In this document: in pieces, positions 22,976 to 35,480 of the stretch
How the letters are laid out: each line of letters opens with the position of its first letter
How positions within the stretch are numbered: the stretch's first letter is position 1
DNA from: Ectocarpus siliculosus
Taxonomy: Eukaryota > Sar > Phaeophyceae > Ectocarpales > Ectocarpaceae
Direction: 5' to 3'
NCBI GenBank assembly: GCA_000310025.1
Contig: FN649736.1
Span: 965,642-1,029,641 of the forward strand
Length of the DNA stretch: 64,000 bases
Notes under the pieces: model-generated
Database searches by the model: none
Told to the model about the DNA's origin: nothing
What the model saw: the letters and a program-made list of their open reading frames with translations, nothing else
Program-made: the position numbers and the translations under genes

Positions 22976-25900
22976 CGGGGTGTGTATCTGCCTGTTGTAG
23001 CACGTCGTTTCCTGCAGGCTGGATGGGGATACGCGCGATGTTCGGTTTTCCTCGAGGGTCGGCGCGAAATATTCACTCTCCGTTCATTCTCACCATGGCC
23101 GTCTGTTGTGCAAGCCTTGGGGCGCATGGAGATAGCGCTCTAGAGGACATGGTCGATAGTGTGAGCATCGGAGCCAATCGTCTAACTCACACCATGCAAA
23201 CGAAGGAGAGGCGCTTGTGTCAAGGTACCGAATGCCGAAGAGTGTCTACGACGGGAAGTTGTGAGATGTTTTCGCTCGCAAAAATACCAACGTAGAACGG
23301 CTTGTACGCGTGCTCTGGTTCGAGCCAACATCGCGTATCATTCCCGCCCGCGCGACTTCTGTTGGGTGGCATCATTACGGTTAGCGGGTCCGAGTAAAGT
23401 GCAAACATCGAAAGTACTCCTTGTGAATCTCTCGCATGTACCACTGTACACGTATTGCCTCGGTGTTGTTGTCGTGGTTTGGTGAAAAGTCCAAGCAGCC
23501 GTCGATATCGCGGGTGCTTCACACGGCTGGAGTTGGGCGGGGCGTGTGGTGGAGTTGCGGGGACGCAATGTTTTTCGCGTTTTTTGGCGTGTGCACCCCA
23601 CCCATTCTTGTACACTGCCACACACGAACGTAAGGAGGGGTACACCGCAATCCCATGCAGATCATGTAGATAGGGCAGGGGAGTGAACGCCACTCACCGT
23701 TTGTTACACCCCGCGGTGGCCTTGAATGGCCGCCTGACTCTCACCATCATCGGCGTTGGCTTTATTTTAGTCAAGCCATCTCGAAGTTCGTGCGCTGCAG
23801 TGCAATACGTTCGGAGTATGGCATGTCATGTCTTCATCTGGACTACTGTACTCTACAACAGTTGACATCGGTTAGAGTACTGGACTTTGCGATGCTTGAT
23901 CTCTCCATCGGGAGTTTGGATGCCCCCGAACTTGGTCAAGATTTTTTTTTCGGACGGTGTCGAGGGGAAGTTCAATGAAACGTGCGTAGGATGCCTTCAG
24001 GCAAGCGGTGCGACAAACTGGACAAGCCGCGCCGCTTTAAGTTCGGGTCGAAGATTCATTAATCTCGGTTCGGCAAGTGGAGTTCCATTGTTTCACTTTG
24101 AAATCGGGCATATCATTTGGGACGAACGGACCCAACCACGCGACAACCGTCAATAATCGTTTACTGTTTCAAGGAAGATGCAGGTCAGTGTGTGACTCAA
24201 CGAACGAGGTCACCGTGATGTCACACGATTTCAGCTCAAAATGCTTGAGACGAGTTTGGGAGAATCGATGAAGTTTTGCCGGGTTAGAGAATCACCGAGC
24301 GACGGGCAGGCCTTCCCGGCAGTGCACTTGCACAATTCGTCTCTGAGGGGCGACCGCGAGACCAACATGCGGTCTTAAAGTTCGCCCTTCCTTTTCATTC
24401 GTAAGTGTATTCTGCGGCAATTTCTGACAACTCACTTTGAGAGAACACAGGAGATGAGAACCACGATCGACAATTTCCAGCGACAGCCTCTGACGATGGT
24501 TTGCGTCTGGCTATTGGGCCCAACCACACCAGCACGCGAACGCGATGAGCCGACCGGGCTCAAACTCGCTGCCGGGGGCACTAGGGCCAGACGGGCGATG
24601 GCTACCTGCTCGCGGCGCTGGCACTCGGCTTTTCGTGGTTTGGGAGCTTCCGTGGTTGATGGACAAGACGCACACTTTCATTGTTTTGTTCATGGCTTGT
24701 TGCAACCTCAGAGAAACACTTGGTAGTCAATGCCTGGACCACCAGCTGGGGTCACGACGGAGAAAATTTCTACATTGTCTCAAGGTGCTGGCCTTCAAAA
24801 TGTGAGAAGGGCTCAGCAGACTTCACTTCTTGGCAAATGCGAGACATTTCACTCTGGAGAGATTCGAATACACAGCCGACGTATAGGTAGAGAGGCGGAT
24901 GAATTTTTCTTGGGGTAGTGAAGTAAATAGCTGAACTCAGCCACGGTTTTGTGCCGGGCCCCAATTTTCCCTCAAGTAGTAGGAACGACTGCAGCACCCG
25001 CGTTCGTACTTTCCGAACATGGGAGTTCTTCTCGAGGTATGCTGTGACGTGACAAAACATGCCCCATGAAGGGGCAGAGTCGCATGTACCGGGAAATATT
25101 GATATTCTCTGGGTCGAACAATGCTTTGGTACTACTCCAATCTCTCGAATCGCGGCCTCGACTCAGACAGTCGAGACACACGACATTCTCTGGACCGTCT
25201 ACGACCCCCACGGCTGGAAAGAAAGACAGATAGGGACATCCGGAGGTATCGATAGTCGAACCATCTATCGGTGGCGATGACGACAAATACACCATTCACT
25301 CATGCTCATCCACATCCATTCACTCTCGGCTACCCCCAGCCACCCTCCTCACGCCACGGACCTCGACAGTTTCACTCTGCCAACTTATACATATCGATGA
25401 GCAAGGGGACAGCGCTCTCCTACTGCCGTAACCACGCCCAAAACAAGGGGCGGGTCTTCTCGTTTTCCACTTTTAGCACGTGTGCGTGCCACCAACGCGT
25501 GTCAGAACATGATACTTCGAAAAGAGGCTCGTTTTCTTATTGCCTCTGCGGGTACCCCAACATCGCCCATATTGGTTTTAAGATTCTCCACTGAGCACCT
25601 GTTCTGACGGTCGAGTTCACAAACTTGTCAACCTGAACTTCTTTCTAGCTCTCAGGTTCGTGAGTCGTGCCGCACACTACTGTATTCTGCCTAGTGATGG
25701 TGCTTATTTCGGGCCGTCCTCTCCACTTCGCTCCCCATGCTGCCGCTTGAGCTCCTCGTGTCGAACCTTCAAGCAAAAACGAAAAACGATTGCAGTGTGA
25801 AGCGATACACAACAGTGGTCAAACGGAATGTTCAGGTCGCTTCCTGCTGCAGCACTTGGGCCTCCGCATTTGCCGTTCACAACAACGAGCTCTGTTCGGT

Positions 25901-26107
25901 TCTAATACGTTGGGACTGTCCTCGCTGAATCTGCTTGTCTCTCTAGATTTGGGATCATTGGAACTCGACGCTGTTGACGAGAGCCATGAGTTACTCCAGG
26001 GCTTGAATCTGTGTTTACAAGTTTTTATGCCGTTCTTGGGTGGCATTGTGACCACGTGTAGTCGCCATTTCCCATTAGGGACGAGGAGGGACTGGGCAAT
26101 ACTTATG
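22976..26107. other. Intergenic, no recognised gene
   Basis: This 3.1 kb stretch lies between the convergent 3' ends of the JmjC gene (+) and the OXA1 gene (-). Several open frames of 60-157 codons exist on both strands, but none shows a family motif, and I could not link any of them by splice sites. I see no transposase, reverse transcriptase or RNA gene here. Confidence 0.5.
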
Positions 26108-27575
26108 TCAAAACGTTTCGTTCTTCGAAGGCACCGACAGCAGCCCGCCCACGACAACACCCATCTAGGTCACATGAACGCAATACCTCACAGCCGTCCA
26201 ATAGAGCTACTGCAGATCACCACGTGGCGGTCTTGTCAACAGACAAAATTCGACCAAGTGCGAGATAGTGTAACAACGGGGGAAAAAGCGCGAAGCCACA
26301 GAGGGCAGCAGCAAACAGCGGGATCAAAACCAACTAATTGTCCAATGCTCACCTTGGAAGCTTTTGCAACAGCCTCTCTCGCCCGCTCCGCTGCCTCCGC
26401 CGCCGCCCTAGACGCCTCGCCAGAGGCCCCCTCGCCCCCACCCCCCCACCTCTCCAAGTCTTCCTTGCTCGCGAAGTCAGCCTCGGCAGGTTCCTGCGAA
26501 AAAAAAAAAGAGCTTCGAGTTGGTTGATGTCGGTTTCATTATTGTTGAGGGATCTTGACGTTGCGGTCATTGCATGCCAATTCAACAAACAGGCCACCGC
26601 GATTGTCAACCCTACCGGTGGTCAAAAACCAGGAAATTCATATCCTTCAGTGACACTACAATCGTACACTCGGGCGTCAGGAATCGTCGAGGAGGGAATA
26701 CAAATTCCTGAATCCCTCCGACACACACAACCATCTAGAAAAGTATTACTGTACGTAAGAAAATCGCCAGATAGGAACCCGTTGTGTGCTCCAGGCTAAC
26801 ATGCTCCAAAAAGTACCCAGCGCCAAGATGGTGGAGGAAAAAAAAAAAATCAATTTAGTGATTTCGTGGGTGCTTTAAGAGGGGAGCAACCGCTTAAGCC
26901 CTCACGCAAATAAAGACTCGATCGCCGCATAGGAATGAATCCTTCTGTGTGACCTCGGTTCGAAGCCGTGGTGTTGGTAGACGCTGTAAACAGCGAAGAG
27001 GCTAAAAGTGATCGTGCTACAAAGAGAACGCATAGATAATGTCGCGTTCAGATATTCAACGAGCAAAGCCGAAAACACCACAAAAAGGCGAAAAAAAGAC
27101 TCCTCCTGTATGTACGCGCACCGCAACCACGCAACCAGAGTCCTCACCCGAATTCCAAACCACGCGTCACCAGCAAAAAAAAAAAAAAATCGACCGTCAT
27201 CGGTGCACTTTCTTTCATCGTCATCCCTCCACGCACCTTCTTGTCGGCTGGAGCCGCGGGCGCCGGCATGTCCTCGGGCAGCGGCCACCCCAGGGCCTGC
27301 TGCACCGGCCGCATCTCGAACAGCCCCCGCTGCAGCATGCCGAAGACGTTTGTGGTCGTCCAGTAGACGAGAACGCCGGCGGGCATACTGAAGGCCACCG
27401 GCACGAAGACGACGCTCATCACGCGGAACATGACCTTGGGGTTGAAGTTGGGCTTGTCTGGGCCATGGGCGGCCGGCATGTCGGACCCCAGTTCCATCAG
27501 GAGCTGCGGTCGGTGCCGTGTGTGCGGATTTTGAATATGAGAGAGAGACAGAGAGACAGAGAGACAGAGAGACAT

Positions 27576-27613
<38 letters not shown>

Positions 27614-30600
27614 CAGAGAACGCAAGAAGAGGCGCGGTGGGTGGCGAGAATACAGGGATACCAGAGTTTACCTAGCACCGAGCATTTGGAAAGAAGCATC
27701 CGCATGGTACTCGTTCCGGTTGGATGTCAGGTCGGACGTCGTCATACGCATACCAACGATTGTACCGGAACGAAAAGGCTGCAGCCAGCAACCAATCGCG
27801 AACTTTCCACGGAGGGGTGAAGGCGTTTCTGTACGGCAACTGACGACCACAAGCCTTGCATGCCACGATACAAAAAGCATAGCCGCTTGTGTCGGCACTA
27901 CACACTTCTCATGCCCCATCTTGTGTTGCACAAGGCACTATTCCGGTGGTTTTATGTTGCGTCTTCACACTGCACGAAAACACCCGCCAGCACAATCGCG
28001 GGTAGTTTTCCTCCATGGGTGGTTGGTGGCGTTTGGAAAAGCGGATGGTGGAAGCGAGAACCGTGTCCGTAAAACCTTAGGTCACTGGTACTCTTGGCGG
28101 GAGCTAGGCGTACAAACGGGGACAGCTAGGCCCTGCGACGCGCGCCAAAAAACAAACTCAAAGCTCGTACTGGAGGCACGGCTCGACTCACGATCATCGA
28201 TCCGGACGTGAGGATGGGCAGCGTCCATGTGGGATCGGGCGCGTTCAAGTTCATCATCCAGTCCAAGCCCCCTGTCATGTAGCCAGGGAAGTACGTTCCC
28301 ATCTGTAGGGGTCCCGAACGGGAAGCAAAAAAAAAAAGAAGCACACGGTTCCCCCGCATGCGTTTGGGAACACCAGGCGACGCGGGAACGAACGGAAAGG
28401 ATGAACGATCTCACGCCCATGAACGGCTAAACACGGCAATAGAAAGGATAACACCAAACCAAGCGCCACAAGAGCTACTGTAGAATATTACCTTGTACCA
28501 CAGGCGCCCGGCGTCCACTTGTCGTTTTCCTTCTCACGTCTCGGGGGAGGATCATCACAGGCGTTTCGTCATGACCCGGAAGTCCTCTTGGCTTGAGGTG
28601 GACGGGCTGCCAGCTACCCGAACCAAACCAACGTCAATCCATCCACCATCAGCCCATCGACGACAATACTATCACAAACTCGAAACAGCCCGAGCGAGCC
28701 AACCAACACTCGACCAATCAAATCGTACTACCCTCTGCCGAACAAGCTTCTGCCATACGGCTGTACAGCGAAGGCACACCGTGAGACAAAACATTGACAA
28801 CAAAAATGGCGATACAATAACCATCACATGCACATGTCTCACATCTCTGGTTGCGAGGAAGAGCGAAATGAACACCGGGAACTGCGCAAACATGGACAGC
28901 ATCATCTTGGGGAAGTGGATCCTGTGTTGCTTGAGCAGGTTCCCCATCTCCTGCGAAACGAGCATCATCTCCGCCATCGCGGCTTCCTTGATCTCCGGGT
29001 TGGCCTCCATCTGGGTTTCGATTCAGGAGAGAGGCGTGCGACAAGTCAACACCAAGACAAACCCGACACGTGAGTCATACGATAAGCGATGCGAAAGCAG
29101 CAGCAAACTACTGTATAGGCTCGCAAGTCCTCTACACATGCAGCCTGCAACCTCGTGGATTATCGTGGGCTTTGTTGAGGGAAGCGGCGCCGGCTGTTTA
29201 TCGAGAAACAGCTCAAGCTACGGGGGCAGCTAGGAATCATGGACCATCCACAAACAACCCACTGCGGGCGCCATTCGTAATATTTCCCCACAATACTGCG
29301 GTCTATCGTGTAAGCACTCGCTTCGTGTAAACTCGTGGATTGTCGTGGGCTTTGTTGAGGGAAGCGGCGCCGGCTGTTTATCGAGAACCAGCTCAAGCTA
29401 CGGGGGCAACGAGGAATCATGGACCATCCACAAACAACCCACGGCGGGCGCCATTCGTAATATTTCCCCACAATACTGCGGTCTATCATGTAAGCACTCG
29501 CTTCGTGTAAACACCGGTAGTCTATACCTCATTCAGGAGAGAAAAAAGATAAGGGCAATCGCGACTCCCACAGTCTCAACAACCACGAAGCCTATTAATA
29601 GAGCATCTGAGAGAAACTGACCGGACCAAGTTCGCGAGATTATGTGTATCCGCATAGACGGACTGTTCCGGTGCTTCGGCATGATGCGTGAAAACGAGTT
29701 TGACCGGGCACCGTTTGTGCGTTGAACTCCAACACATCAGCACATCGCGTATCAAGATCTGGAGGATATCGGTCAATGACGGCCATCAGCGGCAAGGATG
29801 GTAAACGAAGATAATGATTGTCGTCGGCATCTCTTGTGTAGAGTAAACCTATGTTGTAGGGGTACTTGGTTATGACCAGCCTCGGCAGTCGATCGCTACA
29901 ACTGTTATCGGGCGAGTGTTCTCAAAGCTACCTCTTCCTTCTGTGGAGCTCTTGATACTCAGCAGTCTGAAATGCGCCGCGCTGCTGTAGCAGGCACAAG
30001 CCCAAGACGACCGATACCTCCAAGGTTTAACGGTCTCCAACAGCAAAGTAGCGAGTGCATACGCAAGGATGCAGTGCTACGTGTTACTCTCACCCTGTTC
30101 TTGATGTCCTGCATCTTTCCTTGATGCACCGCCATTTCCGGCTTGATCATGTTCAGGCGCTTGGACATGCCGAGCTAGTTGAAGAAAGAAACAAAGCCAC
30201 CAATTGCACCAAAAGACGCATAACGAAAGCGGTCAGTCAAAGTCGAGGATAACACGAAGAGGAAGCTCGAGACGAACAAAACGGACAAAACAACATGCGC
30301 TATCTACAACGTACCATGCCCACCAATTTTGGCCGTGCCAGGCGACGCATAAGCGTATACCCCCAAATTCGTAACCGCAATGTAGCACGATACAGAAAGA
30401 TCAACAGCCGCGGGGGAACTAGTTGGTAGGCTTGGAGTGTTCTGTGGAACTTGGTTTATGCACCGGCATCCAGCGTGCAGTGTTGAGGGCAAGATGGTCG
30501 AGTACGTCACGCCAGCCAGGTGCAGGGGCGCCCGTTCGCGCTACTGTACAGCCGTGCATGTGCTCCAGGCGCAGCTTGAGCCACCGTGCATGGACACAGA

Positions 30601-32526
30601 ACTTCGCCATGCAGAAGGTAGCCGCCACCGCCGACGCCTCCGCGTGAACTGTACTTTCTACAACGCGGCCTCGTGAGCATCCCCCAACTCAACTTCTTAT
30701 CACCCAAAGCATGCTTGGTGTGCTGCCTGCTGTTTCTCTGCGTCATTGTACCACCCCCTCCCCCCGTGTATACCCGCGCTATTCGCGGTCTTCTACTGTC
30801 GTACACAAACCAACAACACAAAATCATCGTTCTTCTTCGCTCACAAAAGTTGCCACGGCCGGCAGCACCGCTATCCGAGCGGCGACGGAGACCATCACGA
30901 TCGCCTCCCAGTAGGGCACACCGGCGGTCGCTTGGACGTACCTAAAGTACCATGTGCGAGGACGACAAAAAAAAACAGAAGCAAGAGATAAACAAGCTTC
31001 CGTCAGCTAGGGTACGGGACAACGGAGTGGGATCGAAAGCAGATGAAACCTCGATGGCACGCGCGTTCATTGGGTGATTGCCGTGCTTCGGTGAAGATGG
31101 AGGGGGGGGGGGGGGGACACGCAACGGGGGTCAACGAGCCCAGCCATGCGGTCGGAATGAACGCAAACAACGCAACGGACGACCGGAGGGTGCACCACCG
31201 GGTTATCCCTCACATGATCCACATGACACCGCGGCTACTGCAAGGGTGGCCAATGAAACCTCGGCGAGGCTGCTGCTGTAGATTCTCTTCAGACCTTCGC
31301 TGCATGCGGCAGTGAGCGCGACTCTATCCACACGGTTGTCTTCACAACATGCCAAGGACATGCAGAAGGAGGATACTTCCACCACTTCAAGAACGGCGGC
31401 GGCGTGTGCACAACAAAACGGGCACCCGACCGCCGAGGGAGGGACACAACAACAAAAAAAACATCAAAGAAAACAAAACAACACTCACTCGATCACGTGC
31501 ATGAAGAGGTGGTGAGGGTACATGCCGAGGTCCGCGGCTGACAGTCCCGTGGCGGTCATGGCCGTGCCAACCGCAGAAGCGTCCGGCGCCGCCCCTGCCA
31601 CGGCGTCCAACGCCGCGGCAGCAGAGTCAACAGAAAAGCCTTCCCCGACGTCGAAACCCGGCACGGAGGCGTCTTGCGGTATCTCCGGGGGGACCTCGTC
31701 AGGCGCCCACGCGTCCGGGGGTGCGGACCACCCATCCGCTGCGGGGTGGGGTTGACACATGGAAAAAAAAAAAATGGCGCATATTGTACAGGGGGAGGGG
31801 AGAAAGATCTATTTACGGACGAAGTCTGCATCAGCGAAAATCACGTCGCCGTGTTGTACGTCAATTGATTGATGGGCATGCATTCAATCAACGAGCAGGC
31901 CGGCGTTGAAGGAAGGACGACAGGATGAGGCAAAAGGGAAGCCTGCAACACCAGGAAGTTGCCGATGCTGTGCATACATGCCACGTTTTAGCGATCACGG
32001 CTGAGGTGAAACATTTGAGACCACGAGGTACGCTGCGCACGTGCCCGTAAGAACATTTTCAACTTCCTCCGTGTACATCATGCACTATTATCCTGTGGCA
32101 ACACGGGGTTGTCAGGAAGATACACACCCAGCCAATCAGCAAGCGGGGGAGGACACGGAGCGACAGACAACAAAATCACACACCGTCTGCAGCTCCTCCC
32201 GTCTCAGGAAAACCAGCGCTGTCCTCGCTGCCGCTGCCGCTGTCGCTGCCGCTGCCGCTGCTTCCTGCCTGGGAACCATCGCCACCGCTCCGCCTATTTT
32301 GAACGACAAACACGGTTACGCTCAAGGTTGTCAAGACTCCAGCGACCTCGCCCCTGGGTAATCTCTGCTGCAACCTGAACCGCGGTGTGTTGCGGTGTAC
32401 ATACATGTCGACACGGAAGCGAGGCCCGGCGTATTGCATCGTCTGGAACGTCGGCAGGCACAAACGCTGGTTTTCGAACGAGAAGTCATAACCATGGTGG
32501 CCGCCTTGCATTTCAGGAAAAAACAT
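26108..32526 (-). CDS. OXA1: OXA1-type mitochondrial inner-membrane insertase
   Basis: YidC/Oxa1/Alb3 family protein that inserts proteins into the mitochondrial inner membrane. Transcript-order exons: 32405-32526, 32184-32293, 31489-31738, 30845-30941, 30094-30174, 28843-29010, 28192-28302, 27237-27503, 26353-26493, 26108-26164. They sum to 1404 nt (467 aa plus stop), in phase throughout. Conserved parts are GVPYWEAIVMVSVAAR (first core helix), KRLNMIKPEM, KMMLSMFAQFPVFISLFLATR, GGLDWMMNL followed by DPTWTLPIL, LLMELGSD and MPAGVLVYWTTTNVFGMLQR. The ELG segment and DP-x-x-LP favour mitochondrial OXA1 over plastid Alb3. The matrix tail is Lys/Ala/Glu-rich with a Gly run, as expected for a ribosome-binding tail. 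Uncertain ends: exon 1 is only phase-compatible and not a classic presequence, another ATG at 32513 lies in GCGGCCACCATGG in a different frame, and the last 18 codons rest on a weak acceptor. Confidence 0.91.
27537..27612. repeat. GAGACA/GACA microsatellite
   Basis: About 75 bp of GAGACA and GACA repeats in the OXA1 intron just upstream of exon 27237-27503; on the transcribed strand it is TGTC/TCTC-rich and lies close to the acceptor. Confidence 0.9.
29152..29511. repeat. 180-bp direct tandem duplication in an OXA1 intron
   Basis: Copy 1 is 29152-29331 and copy 2 is 29332-29511. Both begin CTCGTGGATT and end CACTCGCTTCGTGTAAA. The copies differ at only about half a dozen positions, so the duplication is recent. 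It lies in the intron between exons 30094-30174 and 28843-29010; the mirrored open frames across it are a by-product. Confidence 0.92.
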
Positions 32527-33402
32527 CTTCCCGTGGGGTCCGAGCGTCAATGAAGTTGCGGCTCGGCACAGACAACATCAAACAGAGGCATGTGGGTCGC
32601 TACGCTCAGTGCTTTGCTGCTCGGGGTGCCATCTCTCTTTCAGAGTCGGAATCTGCGTCGCAGGCAAGTCCGCATCGTAGGCCAAGTCTGGATCCCACCC
32701 AAGTTTTTTTTCCCTGCTATGTCTGCTGCGACGGCAGGAGTGGCATTCAGCTAAATACTGGTCTATAATGACGACCGCGTAAAACGATTGGTCCGGAACC
32801 AGATCTTGAGTAGAATGTCATTCTTCCTGGGTTAGAGTTCATGAGTCCTGGCTCGAGACGGCAACCCTAACCTTCATGATGGTTGCAACTGGCATCACGA
32901 TTCATTCAGGTCGGGCACCCCTTGTGCGGGAAGTTCCTCTCCTTCGGCGAGCGCCGTCTTGGCTACATAGTATCCTGATTCCTGGGGTACTGGGTTAAAA
33001 GCCTTGGTCATCCACGGGTGCCGACCAATCGCGCAGGTAGGCACAACAGCGCATGGGATGGCATGAAGTTCCGAGAGCGGCTCAACCGCAACCCTCGTTT
33101 CACCCCCGAGTCACCGAGCGATGATATCGTCCCCGACAAGCGGTTTCGTCCGACGGCTACACGTTCCGTGACAGCTGTTTGAGTCACACAAATGCGATTG
33201 GAGGTTGCGAAAAGCCAACATGAGAACGTGTCCAATCGGTTGCATAGTAGCCTCATAAGGCATCGGGTTGTTGTAAACACCATACCAGCAAAAAAGGCCA
33301 ACCTTCTTTGAACCCCGTTGGCACATGTTTTCTTCGCAAACTTGACTTGCTGGGTATGCCCGCATCAACCCATTGGAGAGGCCACGCTGCCCGCGGGCAA
33401 GT
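32527..33402. other. OXA1 upstream region, no recognised gene
   Basis: Should contain the OXA1 promoter and 5' UTR, and possibly an unplaced 5' exon carrying the mitochondrial targeting signal. I see no other exon-like segment. Confidence 0.4.
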
Positions 33403-33542
33403 TGTACGTGGAGACCGATCGATAGTAAGGCCGCGCGCTACATGTACGTTGGTTTGATTTTATTCCCTTTGATGTACGTGGAGACCGATCGATAGCAAGG
33501 CCGCGCCCTACATGTACGTTGGTTTGATTTTATTGAGCCCTC
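33403..33542. repeat. 70-bp direct tandem duplication
   Basis: Unit 33403-33472 is repeated at 33473-33542. Each copy contains GTACGTGGAGACCGATCGAT, a GCCGCGC block and ACATGTACGTTGGTTTGATT. Few differences separate the copies. Confidence 0.9.
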
Positions 33543-35480
33543 CTAGCAGATAACCTGTGTAAGTTGGACTATATGCTACTACTGCTGTAGAAGGATAGTA
33601 TGGAGCAGCCGTGTGGGCTTATCACTCAACGCAGTGCTGCTGGATGAGGCACCGAATGGCGTGGATCCGTCCAGGCCTGTACTGCTGTATTATATAGGGT
33701 CCTGCCTCCCCGGTTGGTCGCTGCTATACTGCTCTTCAGATGTCGAATTACAACGTGAAGAGCCCAAAGAAGGCACAGTTCGAGCAGTCTGACCAATACA
33801 CTCGGACTCCATAGGTGATCCCAATTGGGAGCAGAAACCACCTGCGGTACAGATATCATGCACAGCAGTAATGTACTCGGAGTATCGAGTATGCATCGAC
33901 ATCCCAAGCTAGGTTTCCCCCACAACTCACCCCCAAAAGCTCCGTCGAGCCCCAACCGTCCCGCCTGCCGCCGCCGCTCCTCTCCACGCTGCTGACAAGT
34001 CTAGACCGCGCCCCCCACCCAAAGCAGCAGCTCCAATTGCGCTACCATCCCCTCCAAGCCTGGTAACGCTACTACTCCTGTGTCCCCTCTGCTGCAGTGC
34101 CGGTACGTGCAACGTTTGTGCCTGCAGAAGGTGCTGTGGCGGCCTCAGGTACCCACGACAGGTCCTCTTGCTGTTGTCGCTACCGTCATGGTGTGTCAAC
34201 CGGTTTTCTGCTATTGCTGGTGCTGTTAGCGAGGCGCCGTTGCCGTGCACACGGCCCACGAGCCTTACGGAGGCCAAAAACGGAGGGAGGGGGAGCTATT
34301 TAGTGAAGTGACGTGGGGCATGGGGAGGGTGAAGTTGCTGCGTTGCTGCTGAGCGTTCTCGACAACAGATGTTACCAGTACACCAGGTACAACAACAGAG
34401 GTTATTGCTTTGTTAGACAACCAGCAATCTCTCTCTCACCTCCGGCTTTGCCTAGATAGACGTGCACCAGTCAACATGAAGACGCTGTGGGCAGCCGCGA
34501 AGCTGCGTAGCGTCTATCACCGTTCCTCGTTCTCCTGTCCCTGTTGGCGGTTGGCGGTGGGCGATGCTGTGGGTTCATCTTCTCCGGAGATCTGGTCGGC
34601 ATTTTAGGCAAATAGTCTACCCCTGCCCCTCCATACATTCTTGAGGGCCTCTTTGCCATACGATCACAATACGATCCGTCTTTCAGCACCCGTGGATCTC
34701 GCTTTACAGTTGAACAGAGAGAGCCGGTTGGAGACGCTGCCGAGTGTAATCAGTCTCTGATACCTCTGTCTCTGAACTGACCCCCTCGGCCATTTGCCTG
34801 TTTGGGACATATACTGAGGGGTTCCTGTGGGCAAAAACCACGCGCAATTTCGGCTGGTGGTGAGGGTCGTTCAGATCATGATGTTTATTCAGATTGGTCA
34901 TGGCGTCCACGCCGTTCTCCCGAGCACAGAAAATGAAAATCGCCACGCTGTTCGGTTGGTTTGTTAGCCAACACTCAACGGAAGGAAATTATTCGTGCGG
35001 TATATATGCCAGCAGTATGTGATAAACCGATCGGTGCGAAAGACTCGGGTGAAGCGCAACCTCAGGCAGCCAAACAAATAAAACAATGAAGTCAGAGGTG
35101 AAAATAGATCGATGTGAGCCTGCATCGCATGCTACCGCCTGTAGATAAGACCACCTGTAGATAAGGATCCGTTTCCTATGCATATGATGGAGCATACTAC
35201 AGTAACGGAATGCGTTCTCGCATCTATGAGGAATTGTTGAAAGCAAGCCGACGAATATCGTCGGCGTTGCTAGTCCCAAGCTTTATATTTTTATTTTAGT
35301 CGCGTGTTGCGCGTGTGCTGACACCACGAACGGGAAGGACCTTAATTAGCCGACACACTACGCAATAATGGTCGTGATGGACGCGGGTACGCAATAAAAA
35401 AACAACACATACATCCGATCCTCGGGAAACACGAAATGCAACGTCTGTCCCTTGTACACACGGTAGGCACTCTGTCTGTC
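33543..35480. other. Intergenic, no recognised gene
   Basis: Open frames here, the longest about 116 codons on the minus strand near 33927-34277, have no recognisable motif and begin at non-ATG codons. A donor-like GGGGTGAGTTG near 33935 (minus) is isolated. Confidence 0.45.

Noticed and set aside
26938-26985. tRNA-like B box (GGTTCGAAGCC) near 26960
   Set aside because: The T stem has a mismatch and there is no A box or cloverleaf upstream; it lies between OXA1 exons.
27039-28211. 390-codon plus-strand frame across OXA1
   Set aside because: It runs antisense through two well-supported OXA1 exons and a GACA microsatellite.
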